From Littorina saxatilis (Eukaryota; Mollusca; Gastropoda; Littorinimorpha; Littorinidae), in NCBI RefSeq assembly GCF_037325665.1, contig NC_090253.1, positions 40,023,812-40,087,811 of the forward strand: a DNA stretch of 64,000 nt. Reading direction: 5' to 3'. Of the stretch, positions 30,901-42,900 are shown one piece after another (positions within the stretch are counted from its first letter, which is position 1; each line of letters begins with the position of its first letter). The notes under the pieces are model-generated. The model saw only the letters and a program-made list of their open reading frames with translations, searched no databases and was not told where the DNA came from. The translations under genes were made by a program, and so were the position numbers.

Positions 30901-33900
30901 TGAGCCTGTCTCCAACAAGTTTACAAAACTCACTTCTGAATCAACTTCCCTCCCACAGAAATTGCAAAGTAAGGAGTGAAACCATTGACTAGTAATTTCT
31001 GGTGTTTGAACGGCTGATAAATGAGACTACTGGAAATAAAATTGTCAACCTCACTTCCTACGTGAACAGAATCAGTTCTGATTCATCTGGGATCCAAAGA
31101 TGTTTTCTTCTTTTTTCTTGACTACAAAATATTTTCTAATACTATACAAGAATACATAAGCAAAAGAGCTGGCTTCGGAATCAATTTTCGTCCACATATA
31201 TTTTCACCCAAGTAGTGAAAGTATTCATTGACTGGCTGAAATGTGAACATACTGGAAATCCACCTTTCGACTAATCTTTTTTTTAATAATAGATTATCTG
31301 TGTTGTGTACAAATGCTATAGAATAAGTGAGGTTGTTTTAAACCCTTATCTAAATATCCACCATTCCATTTTAGCTGTCAAAATACCCCTGCCAACTCTT
31401 GTAGCAGGTACAAAACAATCTACGCCCTCATATGCCCTTTCTAACACACCATGCTTTTTCTCCAAGTCCTCTGAAACAACTGGCTTAACATCAGCAGACG
31501 CTGTTGTCATGGCAGCAGGAAGTGTTGCCATGGAAGCACCACTGGTGGCATGACTGGTGTCTGGTGAGGAACTCCTTGACGTGCTGTCTTTGTCTCTCTC
31601 CTTGCCTCCCTCTTCTGCAACATTTCAAAGACACAGACTGTAGAGAAAATATACAGTAAGCAACATGAAGAAGTGTGGGTATACCCGAAGGTTTCAGTTT
31701 ACAAACAGATGGTACTGTAGGCACAACTTTTCAAAACCATAGGAAAAACAAATCCAGTGTTATTTCTAGAGTGTCTAGCATGCCCTCTCATGGCATCACT
31801 GTTAACACAAAAATGGTTGGACCTGTTCTCAGTTTAACTTCTGGATGTGTGGTTTTATGTGGTCGTCACAGAAATTTGAAGCTTGGGCCAAGAGTATGGC
31901 TACTGTTATCTTACACCTCCAGCATAAAGAAACAAACGGCTGCCATTGACAGTGTCAGACAAAAAATGCACCTCACAATAGACGTATTCCGAAAATAACT
32001 TAGTATGGGTAGTGGTAAAGTGACCTTTTCTTGCAAAACCTCCGACAAACAAACGAGTTTCTGGCAGACCTCTTGCTAGAGTTTGGTCCTTCCTTTGTTT
32101 GTCAGAAGTTTTTGCAAGAAAAGGTCACTCTTCCACACCTACAAACCAGAAGGATTTATTTCAAAAAATCATCTATTTCCAACACAAACTTGTCCAAATT
32201 GAACCAGAAGATAAAGACAGCTACCATCTTCCCCTTCGCTGCTGTCATAATCGAAGAGCGGTCGCTTGGACTTGAGGCTGCTGGATGACTCGGGCTCCTT
32301 GCTCCGGCCCTTGATGGAAAAGCTGATGCTGCGGTTGGCCTGAGCTGCGGCAGCCTCTTCCTGCTTCACTCTCTCTCTCTCGGCTTGCTTGGCCTCCAGT
32401 CGCTTCTTCAGTTCCGCCTCCTGGGAAAAAAGATCAAACACAAATACTATGACGAAAGAATGTCAAAGAGAGGTACATACAGCTTTACTAGCCAGCACCT
32501 GACTTCTAAGCATGTCCTTGACTACGCGAAATGTACTTGGCTGCAGGAAGCTTCAGCACTGAGTCTTCGCGAAGTCGACTTCAATTAAGGACGGGCTTAA
32601 TGCTTGTTTGGCTCTGGTCAAGGGATTTGATTGCCATGGACATTACTGCACGGAATCATCTTCGAAATGCAGAAAATGACATCTATCATGTTATTTTTTT
32701 GTTTTTGTTTGCTTGTTTGCTTAACGCCCAGCCGACCACGAAGGGCCATATCAGGGCGGTGCTGCTTTGACATATAACGTGCGCCACACACAAGACAGAT
32801 GTCGCAGCACAGGCTTCATGTCTCACCCAGTCACATTATTCTGACACCGGACCAACCAGTCCTAGCACTAACCCCATAATGCCAGACGCCAGGCGGAGCA
32901 GCCACTAGATTCAAAAATTTGAAAGTCTTAGGTATGACCCAGCCGGGGTTCGAACCCACGACCTCCCGATCACGGGGCGGACGCCTTACCACTAGGCCAA
33001 CCGTGCCGGTCATCTATCATGTTATATCCATGGTCCACAGGATACTGCTCGTCCAGCTTGCAGGTCAAGTTTTGCACGGACAAAAGGCAGTTGTTTGAAT
33101 ATATCTATACTGTTTCTCAGCATCAAGGCTTCTATAAAAACGTAACACCAATTATATCAACAATATGATCTTTACGTTTATAATTTTATTCATGGACTGA
33201 ATACAAGTCGGTAGACCATAGCAATTTGTTGGTGCTCACGGCATCATTTCAAAAGTTTCACTCAGAACGTCTCAAATAATAGCAGATTCTAGTTTGAACT
33301 GCAGACCCCCAATTTAAGACTCCCTCCTTTTTAAGCCCTTGTTTTCTCGGACTTTCTGTTTGTAACCTCTGTGAAATGACCCCCATTTTAAGACTCCCTC
33401 CTTTTTAAGGCCTTGTTTTCTCGGACTTTCTGTTCGTAACCTCTGTGAAATGACCATTTTAAGACTCCCTCCTTTTTAAGGCCTTGTTTTCTCGGACTTT
33501 CTGTTCGTAACCCCTGTGAAATGACCCCCATTTTAAGACTCCCTCCTTTTTAAGACCTTGTTTTCTCAGACTTTCTGTTCGTAACCTCTGTGAAATGACC
33601 CCCATTCTAAGACTCCCTCCTTTTTAAGACCTTGTTTTCTCAGACTTTCTGTTCGTAACTTCTGTGAAATGACCCCCATTCTAAGACTCCCTCCTTTTTA
33701 AGACCTTGTTTTCTCGGACTTTCTGTTCGTAACCTCTGTGAAATGACCCCCATTCTAAGACTCCCTTCTTTTTAAGACCTGATTATTTCAGATTTGTGGA
33801 GATCTTAAAAGAGGGGTTCCACTGTACTCGCCTTGAGAAACATGTTTTTCTTGAAGTCATAATACTGGTAGTGCACGTGCCCAGCCACCAGGAAGGCAAA

Positions 33901-36900
33901 GCGCTGATCCTTCTTGCTCTTCACCACCTGCTCAAACTCCACGCCGTTCTTGGCCACGTACATGGCCATGCGATCGATGATTGGCTGCACGTCTGGCGGG
34001 GGAGGGACAATCTGAGGTTGAGGGGAACTCCTGCACAACAGACCACAGTAGACGTTATGTATTAGAAATCAGCATCACCCGCCAGGCTCTCATTTGTAAC
34101 CCGCAGGGGAAAAGAAAGAGAGGAAGGTCAAGACACAGCTGGAGGCGTGACACAGTGGCAGAACAAAAGAGGCAGGTAAACTGCTGGACAGAGGCAGAAA
34201 AAAATGCCCAGAGCAGATTTCGATGGAGAAACGTCATTGGCCTATGCTTCGCTGGGGGCAAAGGGCCTAAGTAAGTAAGTATTATGAAGGGGAGTCATAT
34301 ATATATGCAAGATGTTAATCATGTATTATGAACAATATGCCTCCACAGCAGTATCTGCCCCATGGCAAACATTGAATGATTCTGGCTGTGACAAGCTTAT
34401 TAGGCTAACAATCATACAGATATCAATGGCCTTGGTGAAACAAAAGATGGCATAGAAAGTTTGGGATAGAGTGACAGAATGAGTTGATCTTCACAGCCAA
34501 GTACTACATAAACATCTAATATGAAGCAAAAAGGTCAAAAACATGCACACCTAATCATTTCTAATGAACATGGAAAATGAGAAAACACAACATGCAGAAT
34601 CAGTTCACCTGTTCTCACAACCCTGCAGGTCACCATGGGATGGTGGACGCGGCAATGGACCCATCACTTCTGTCCCTGGGGGTGGGGGTTCAATTCTCTC
34701 TTGATCCACCGTGACGTTCTGCGAGGCGGAAAGATCTTCGAGGGAGGCGGAGTCTGCATAATCAGGCTGTGCCATGAAGGGAGGGAGAGGGGGAGGGGCC
34801 AAGTTGCTGCCATCCCCCTTCTTCTCAGCCCTGGTATCAACAGAAACATTTCCACTATACAGCAGAAATGAAAAAAACTTGCAAGAGTTAATTGAAAAAA
34901 AAACCCAGGACAAATAAAGGCCATGACAGACGCACAACACAAAACAGTGTTTTCTTTTAAAACAAACACAAAACAGCGTGTCTCCCATGTGACATCCCCC
35001 AAAACACGTTTAAAAAAACACTGTTTCGTGTTTTCGCATCGTGTTTTTGGTTGTAGAGCATGCTCTAAAATCTGAAAACACGTTTTGGTTGTCAGCCAAT
35101 GAACGCGGATGAACAACTCTGTTTCCGGCACCATTGAGAGAGAAAAAAATGGCCGACCCAGATGTGGTACTGATTCAGGGTAGTACCGGACCCCTAAATC
35201 CTTACTAGAGTTTATGGAGTCTGTCACGTTTGACAAGAGGCAATAATATCAGTGGGCGCTGCCAGCCGTATTGTTTACAAATCCGAACACAGCGCGGTAT
35301 CTGGACAGGTGAAGCTGACACTGACCGATATTTCTATGAAAACACGCAGCGCGCTAGTCTGTGTTTCGCGTGTGACATCCCCGCTTTAAAAACATGTGTT
35401 TTGCGGACGTTTTGAGATGGAGTTTTTGTCAAAAACATTGTTTTGTGTTGCCCGTCTGTCATCGCCTTAACCATCGTTAACAAGACAATCAGAAGAAACA
35501 AGAAACTGAGAGCTCTGTAAAAACGATTTATACTAATTATACATGGATGTTGCTGGAATTTATCTTCTAGTTGCGCTTAAAAGGTAGCATGCTACGCTAA
35601 AAGCGTAGCAGTTGGCAGCCCTGGCTGTAGTATCAGCCTTTGGTACTCACTTGGAATACTTTTTTAAAGATGAGATGAGCTGACCGTAGGGTGTGTCATG
35701 GATGGAGACCTTCGGCAACACAATAGGCTTTATCGGCTGAAAATCAAAGCAAACAACTAAGACAGTTGATCAGCTCCTTGCTCCTTCTTCATCAGGCATA
35801 AGATCATAACATTGTGACAAAAATAATGCTTCTCCACACCCCCCCCCTCCCTCCCCGACAAAAATGACACAAGACACTTTTTCAAGAAACATGTTTTGAG
35901 GCTGCTACTGACTTAAAAATTCTTTTTTTTTTACTCCTTTTCAGCTGTATCATCTCCAGGAAGTCATAGAGAAGAGATGTTTTCACACAAATCTATCTTC
36001 AGGTTCTACACGGACCTTGAAACCATGTAAACAAACAGCTTTGAAAAAATCCAACAAGCCAAATTACAATACCCATGTTTACATGAACATTCAAGTTTTC
36101 CCATCTTAAAAGATACTATTAATTTTGTACAATAGACGAATTCCGGAAATAACCTTTGCTGCAGAAAAAACCATGGCAAACAAAACCGCGTGACAAAATA
36201 GGCCAATCACTATTCAGGGGTGTACCTTAACTTTTTTTGCTACCGGCCAGGGGGGCCGGTAAGTAAAAATTTGAACCGGCCCCCAACCAGCTCGGATTTT
36301 AAGTGACCACCTCAGCGGCTCGTCGAATACAAAGCACATACACTAAACACATACATTCATACTTATAATGCATACATGTGGATTTGCACTACTAATAACT
36401 ACCACAAACACACACAAGACTTGATGACAAAAATGTTATGTTTTAATATAATGATAATTAACTTCGTTTTAATAAAGAAATAAAAATAAAAGCTGCCACA
36501 AAGAAATAAGAAATCAAAACAACATTTACACCCTGTCACACAATCACACACTAAACCTCACTGAAAGTTACCCCCTACCATACAGTTTACAAAGTAATTT
36601 ACTATGGAACTTTACTTTCCACATAAACACACACACTTTAAAAACAAAAGTAAATCAGCAAAAAAATTTTTTTTAAATTATATTTTTTGTTGTGTGAAAA
36701 AAGATGGTAAAAAGCTGACTACAAAAGTTGTTTTAAGTTGCTTTCTTGTTTGTTTTCTTTTTCTTTATGTGTGTGTTGTTAATGTTACTGTTAGATTAAG
36801 CAGAAGTATGAAAGTTGCATACCAGCCAAATTTACCACAGCTTTAGTCATAAATAATCAAAAGCATCATATTTCATTTCTATTTCCTAATGAAAACAAAA

Positions 36901-39900
36901 AGATTTTTAGATTTCCTGATCCTAGAATTGATTATAGGTGATCTTGATGCTTTTGATTCAAAAGAGTTGCAGAGTTGCATCCCTTGTCCTATTGTTGAAG
37001 CTGTTTTTTTTATCACATATATTGGATTGTTTTATTTTACTTCCTTAGTTGAAGGGAAATAGTTGACAGCAGTAGTACTGTCACTACTTGTACTAGGTTG
37101 GTCAGCAAAGCTGGTGTTAACATATATTAGAAAACCATCTCAGTGAGTTTCCCTGCGGTCAGTGACCTACAGTGACCTATACAATTTACACAGAAACTGG
37201 ATCAGTGGTACATAGCTCCCACATCAAAGGAAAAATACAGAGGGGAAATGTGTTTGCTCTGAATGGGCGGGTCAGATCAAAGGCAGATGCATTGTAATAG
37301 CTGGTTGGCCTTGAGACCTGGGTAATTGCAATCTGAACACAGCTGCCTGTACCAGTTTAGAGACACTGACCTTCTTACCCGGGGTCAATGACGAGTTTTA
37401 CCTGAGAGGAAACTGTTTCTTTCACAACATGTGAAAGTCTCTCAAGAACTGTCCAGCGAAGAACAATAAGAGAGGTGAATAGCACAGAGAGGGGGGGAGG
37501 GATTGGGGGGTGGGTAGCTATTTTGACTGCTGATGCAATCGCCAGCGGCTAGTGGCACTGGAGGGGTGATGACAGGGCCAAGTGAGGTGGAGGGGGGTAG
37601 CTGTCTAGCCAAAGTGTCTGGGCTTGATTGGTGGTAGTCCTGAGTCCTTCTCAAAGTGGGGTAGGGGGGGGGGGGGGGGGTGAGTGGGCAGTAGAGAAGT
37701 GACAGATTTTCAGATCGCCCTCGAGAGATCTTTGTTTGCCAGCCGTTCCGATTGACTGCGTAGCCTAACGACTTTGTGCTTCAGCCAACGACATCTTCAG
37801 CTAAATTTGAACCCGCACGGTAGGCGATTTCAGAGAAATTTTGAACTCGCCCGACGCAATTTGAACCCGCCGGGCGCGATCGGGCGACTGCCAATGTACA
37901 GACAGGCCTGACTATTGAGTTGCGTATTATACACATGCTCGCTGACAACGTGTAGCTACACGCCGCCCACTAGTGATTGGCCTATTTTGTCACACGTGTT
38001 TGTTGGCCCTGGTTTTTTACGCAGCAAAAGTTATTTCCGAACATCGTCTATTCAAAGGAATGAAAGACGATATATACAGTATTGTGTAAAGACACAGAAG
38101 TACACAGAACTTACTGGTGGGGGAGGCAAAGGTAGAGGTGTTATATTGGTTGTTGACAAAGATGGATGGAGGTAATACTGGTCTTGGTGGTCTGAAAAAC
38201 AAATTCACAAATCAGTTTACTCTGAAGACGGAGTACGGCTGCCAACATGATGGTGTGATTGAAAACAGTCATACATAATCTTCCCATTTGGATGCCAGAG
38301 TCGGCTTCTCTACATCAAGAGGCCAGGCGAGTGTTCAGTGCAGGTACTCTTAACAACAACTCATCAGTTAACTCTGCAAATTCCATCCACACAGGATCGG
38401 GACAGTGTTGTTCCCAGACTCAGAAGACAATAGGCCAGCAGAACCTGGACTGAAAACATGTTTAGGTCCAAATGCCCCGGCAACAGAAACTCTGTTATGT
38501 CAGAAGATCTCCTACATGTCAAAACTTTAAGACAGTCCATTAGTGGGGCGGCTTAGCCCACATGTTCAAAAGAATTGTGCATTTTGTTATACAAGCACCA
38601 AATTTGGCACAGATGTACATTAATATGTTGTGAACATTTTCCGATATTGGGCCACTTGAAATTCTCTCTATATGTCCGCCATATTGGATTTCAAAATGGC
38701 CGCCACTTGAAATCTACATTTGCTATTATCTCTGGACATAATGGAGCTAATGACTTGGTTCTGGTGTCTAAATGTATGTTTTTGGGGGCAAGGAATCCAA
38801 TGGTACCAATTTCAACTTAATATTATCTATCACAGTCTGTTATATAATTGTATTTGGAAATTAGCTAGGCAAATATTGCATTCAACACAATACTTTGAAA
38901 AGAATGTCTTAGTTCTGTAAATGTCTTAGGTATAATACTGACATGCTACATGGTCTAGTATCTGAGGCTAGGTGTATACTGACATTCTACAAATGGTCTG
39001 GTATTTGAGGCTAGGTATGTACCGGTACCGAAGATACGTGTACATAAACAGTGTTCAGCATTGCCACAAGTACATGTATGTTGTTGACTCATCGTCATGT
39101 GCAGTCCCCTTAACACACACAGAGGGCTGTGCACTGAAGGGCAGCCTTTTTGCACTTGCAGCGCCTCACGCACCCTTTCTTGCACTTGCAAGAAACCAGC
39201 TAAATGCAGCTGTGAGCTGCTTCAGGTAGCCTGGTCCAGTAAGGTGTGTACTGTCCTTCTCCAGTCCTTGACCAACCCAAGTTGGTTGGTGGAGGGAGCT
39301 CTGGTGCTGGCAGCAGTATCTGACCCCACACATGTCCACCTTGATACTCTGCCCTCTTGACATGTTCCTCCAGAGCTGCCTTCGTTAAAGGGATGAGCTG
39401 CACATTGTTCTTCCTTGCGAAGATTTTCCTCCTGGCCTTGTCAATGTCTGTGCATTTGCTGGTTCGATCATACAGCAGGATCACGAACTTCTCGATCATG
39501 CGCATTGCATCGCCTGGTATGTCACGCGGTGCAGAGGACAGCAGCAGCAGCGCCTCAGTGAGTTCTGGCAGTACCGTCCAGACTGCACACGCAGTCTTCT
39601 TACCACGTCTAGCAAAACTAGACACAGTGTCGCATCCAGTTAGAGCGTGGAACATTGGCAGTGCACGAGCCTTCTCTCGTCCCAGTCCAGCTGCTATTTC
39701 GTGTGCTGCTAGGTATCGGAAACGCTGGCCTGTTCCGAATGCCAGCCACAGTTTGTCTTCTGGTTGCAACTCCTGTACCAGGGACACTGCCAGCACCACA
39801 TCACCGGTGTCTATAGTCCGGATGAGTATTGCATGGTGTCCATGCTGGGCTGCGTGAGATGCATGCAGCAACGTCAGATTGTCAGCTTCTTCATGGTTAC

Positions 39901-42900
39901 ATGGGGCGAGTGAGGTCAGATCTGGCAGTAGTGGCTTGCTGAGCACTGCCTCTCCATCAGTAATGATGAGTTGCTTGTCCTCCTGGTCGAACCATTGAAT
40001 GAGAGCTGCTGAGAGGAACCTGAAAAGCTCGGTCGTGTTGCTGTCCACTCGTAGGAAGTTCTGCCAGTTTCCTGGTATGGCTGCAGCAGCCACCACACGT
40101 GTCCGCACGCCTTGTCCCCGCTTTGCACGTGTACTACCTTTCAGTGAATCAGCAAGGTAAGTATTCCAGACCAGAGCCAGGCGTGACACTGTTTGCGGCT
40201 TCGTGGACATATAATTATGGGATGACGATCTGTTGTGCATACTCTTCAGAGGTCTTTGATGCAGCCGGCTTCAGCATCTGGACGATGGCTACTCCATCAA
40301 GCACAAAACAGGTTGTGACAGGAGTCTCTGTCTTTGCGTCGGAGACTTCTTCCAAGCATGTGAAGAGATCACTCTTCAGTCTTGGTACCAGTGCAGAGGC
40401 TTCCACCATCAGACAATGCAGGAGGACATGCCTGATTCTCGTGGCGAAAGAACTCCTCAAGGTTTCCATCCCTCGTCTGGCAGCCAATGTACATGCGTGC
40501 GAAGAGTTCACGGTCATTCCTGACGGAGGCGAGCTGTTACTGACCTTTGCTCTGGCTTCTTGGAGTGGAAATGCTGAACACGTTCAGCTTGTTACGAGAA
40601 ATGGGGTCGTCCACTGCCTTTGTTCTGTCCAACAGACACTCTCTGGTGAAAGCCTCGAACTGCTCTTGGCCAATCCTCTTGGCATTCATCACGGTATCCA
40701 CGGCAGCAGGACCTGCGATCTCCTTTGTGTCCAGTTTGACTACATCCTGACTCTCCTCCTCGAATGGGTCGCCAATCTCCTCTATGACACCAACGAGAGA
40801 GCAAACATCTTTCACAAATGAGGCCTGTACACTTGGCGTCTGATCATGATGACGTGTGTCTGCTGTTTGCCGTCTCCAGTGTTGGTTCCCATCCTGGAAT
40901 TCTTCGATCACCCTGGCAACTTCTGGTCCCGCAACTATCCAGCAACGTAGGGCACTAGGGTTGTCAGTGAGCCCAACTGCTCCACCGTCTCCTTTGATGC
41001 AGCCATTATTCTGCTCATGTGCCTGGTCAATCAGGATTGAAGAGAACACTCTCTGTGTTTTCTGAACGGTGAAGTGGCTTTCCCTGAATTTCCTGGATAC
41101 ATCTGGGTGTTTGGTGGTGAGTTCGGCCATGTCCTTCAGGTGCACTGGTATCTACCTAGCATAGTGGGTGTGATCCAGTGCTCTGTCAGAGCATCGAGGT
41201 ACATCATTAACGATCCCTGCCTGAGAGAACGCACATACACTTGAACCAACAGTTCTAGTTCCAGCACGGTTGCCCAGTAGTGAAACTAGGGGATGTCTTC
41301 TCCTCTCTGGCAACACCAGTCTTCAAACTCGGGAAGGTCCTCTGCATCCCTGGTTTCTCCCAGACAGTAGTGCTTGTAGGCACAGTGTTGCAGGATGTAC
41401 AGTGCTGCTGCAGTCAATGTCAAATGTAGATCATGAAGCAGCCATGTAAAGTAAAGCAGCCATTTTGAAATCTAATATGGCGGCAAATACTTGACAATAC
41501 CAAGTGGCAATTGGTACCATTGGATTCCTTGCCCCCAAAAACATACATTTGGATACCAGAATCAAGTCAATAGCTGCATTATGTCCAGAGATAATAGCAA
41601 ACGTAGATTTCAAGTGGCGGCCATTTTGAAATCCAATATGGCGGACATATAGAGAGAATTTCAAGTGGCCCAATATCGGAAAATGTTCACAACATATTAA
41701 TGTACATCTGTGCCAAATTTGGTGCTTGTATAACAAAATGCACAATTCTTTTGCTACGCTGCTCCACTACATTACTCAGGGGTCAGAACAAGGCATCCGA
41801 TCAAAATAGTATTTGTTAATACAGTGGAACCCCCCTTTTAAGACCTCCAATTTAAGACTCCCTCCTTTGGTTTTAAGACTTTGTTTTCTCAGACTTTCTG
41901 TTCACAACCTCTGGAAATGTACCCCCATTTTAAGACTCCCTCCTTTTTAAGACCTGATTTTCTCAGGTTTTTGGAGGTTGTAAAAGGGGTTTTTCACTGT
42001 ATCTAAAGACAGAGATCTGAGAACAACGCTGAAAGGCGGAGGTTCCCTATGTACACAATTTTGTTCTGCACTATTTACCGTGGTCTTTCTCTTTCTTCAA
42101 ATGCTCTTCATGTTGATGCGGCCGGTACTTCCCGTCTTTGATAATCTTCACAATGTGTTGGTAGTAGGGGTTCAGGGGGTTCTCAAAGTTCATGAACTCG
42201 AACTGTGGGTTCTTGGACTGCTTAGTTTTGATCATAATCTCCATCTGGATGCCATGCTTCGCGATAAAGGTGGCTGTCTTCTCGATGCGAGCGTGCTCCT
42301 TTTCTGTCTGGGGCTGAAATGAGACAAATCACAGAGTTACATTCCAGTTTAAGTCAAAGAAAGACTCTCTATCTTCCCTAATATTGACCATCAAGAGATG
42401 TTGTTTGAATTTTCTTAACAGAAAAAATATTAAAATTGTATCTAATATCAATCAAATGCTTAACATTCAAACAGCCTGCTGATGCCAGCTGATCAGTCGT
42501 TGCCTACATGTGCAAATCGAAAAAAAATTCTGATTTACTACACATCTCTGCCAAAACTACAACAAAGCAGGATGTAAAATGAGAAGAGCAAAAATCACCC
42601 CAAACCCTCCACCTCCCCCAGGAGAGATCAGGAAAGTGAACGCAAGTGATGTTCCCAGAATTAGATGATAATAGATCAGTTTGACATGGACTGACAATAT
42701 TTATAGGTGCAAATGTCCTGGGTTTGTCTGCTAAGCAGAAACATTGTTGGTAAGTCCTAGATGTTAAGACTACAGGTTGGTCAACCAGCCAGGGGTCTTA
42801 ACAATGTGTCAAATAAAAAATAAAAAGCATGTCAAGTAACCCAAGAGAGAGGCCTGAGAACAACACTGGAACACTAAAAACAAAACAACGTTAAGAGAGA

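Noticed and set aside
33828-33828. GT donor for SFSWAP intron 9 at GCGA|GTACAG as the main site
   Set aside because: It puts exon 10 out of frame; the GC donor 4 nt upstream keeps [18 protein letters not shown] in frame. It is retained only as a possible competing site.
34664-35236. 190-codon minus-strand frame
   Set aside because: It mixes a MITE (34917-35468), an intron and an out-of-frame reading of SFSWAP exon 8.
39357-40821. Plus-strand open frames of 166 and 240 codons
   Set aside because: Antisense to the broken transposon gene; the minus-strand frames carry the recognisable family motifs.
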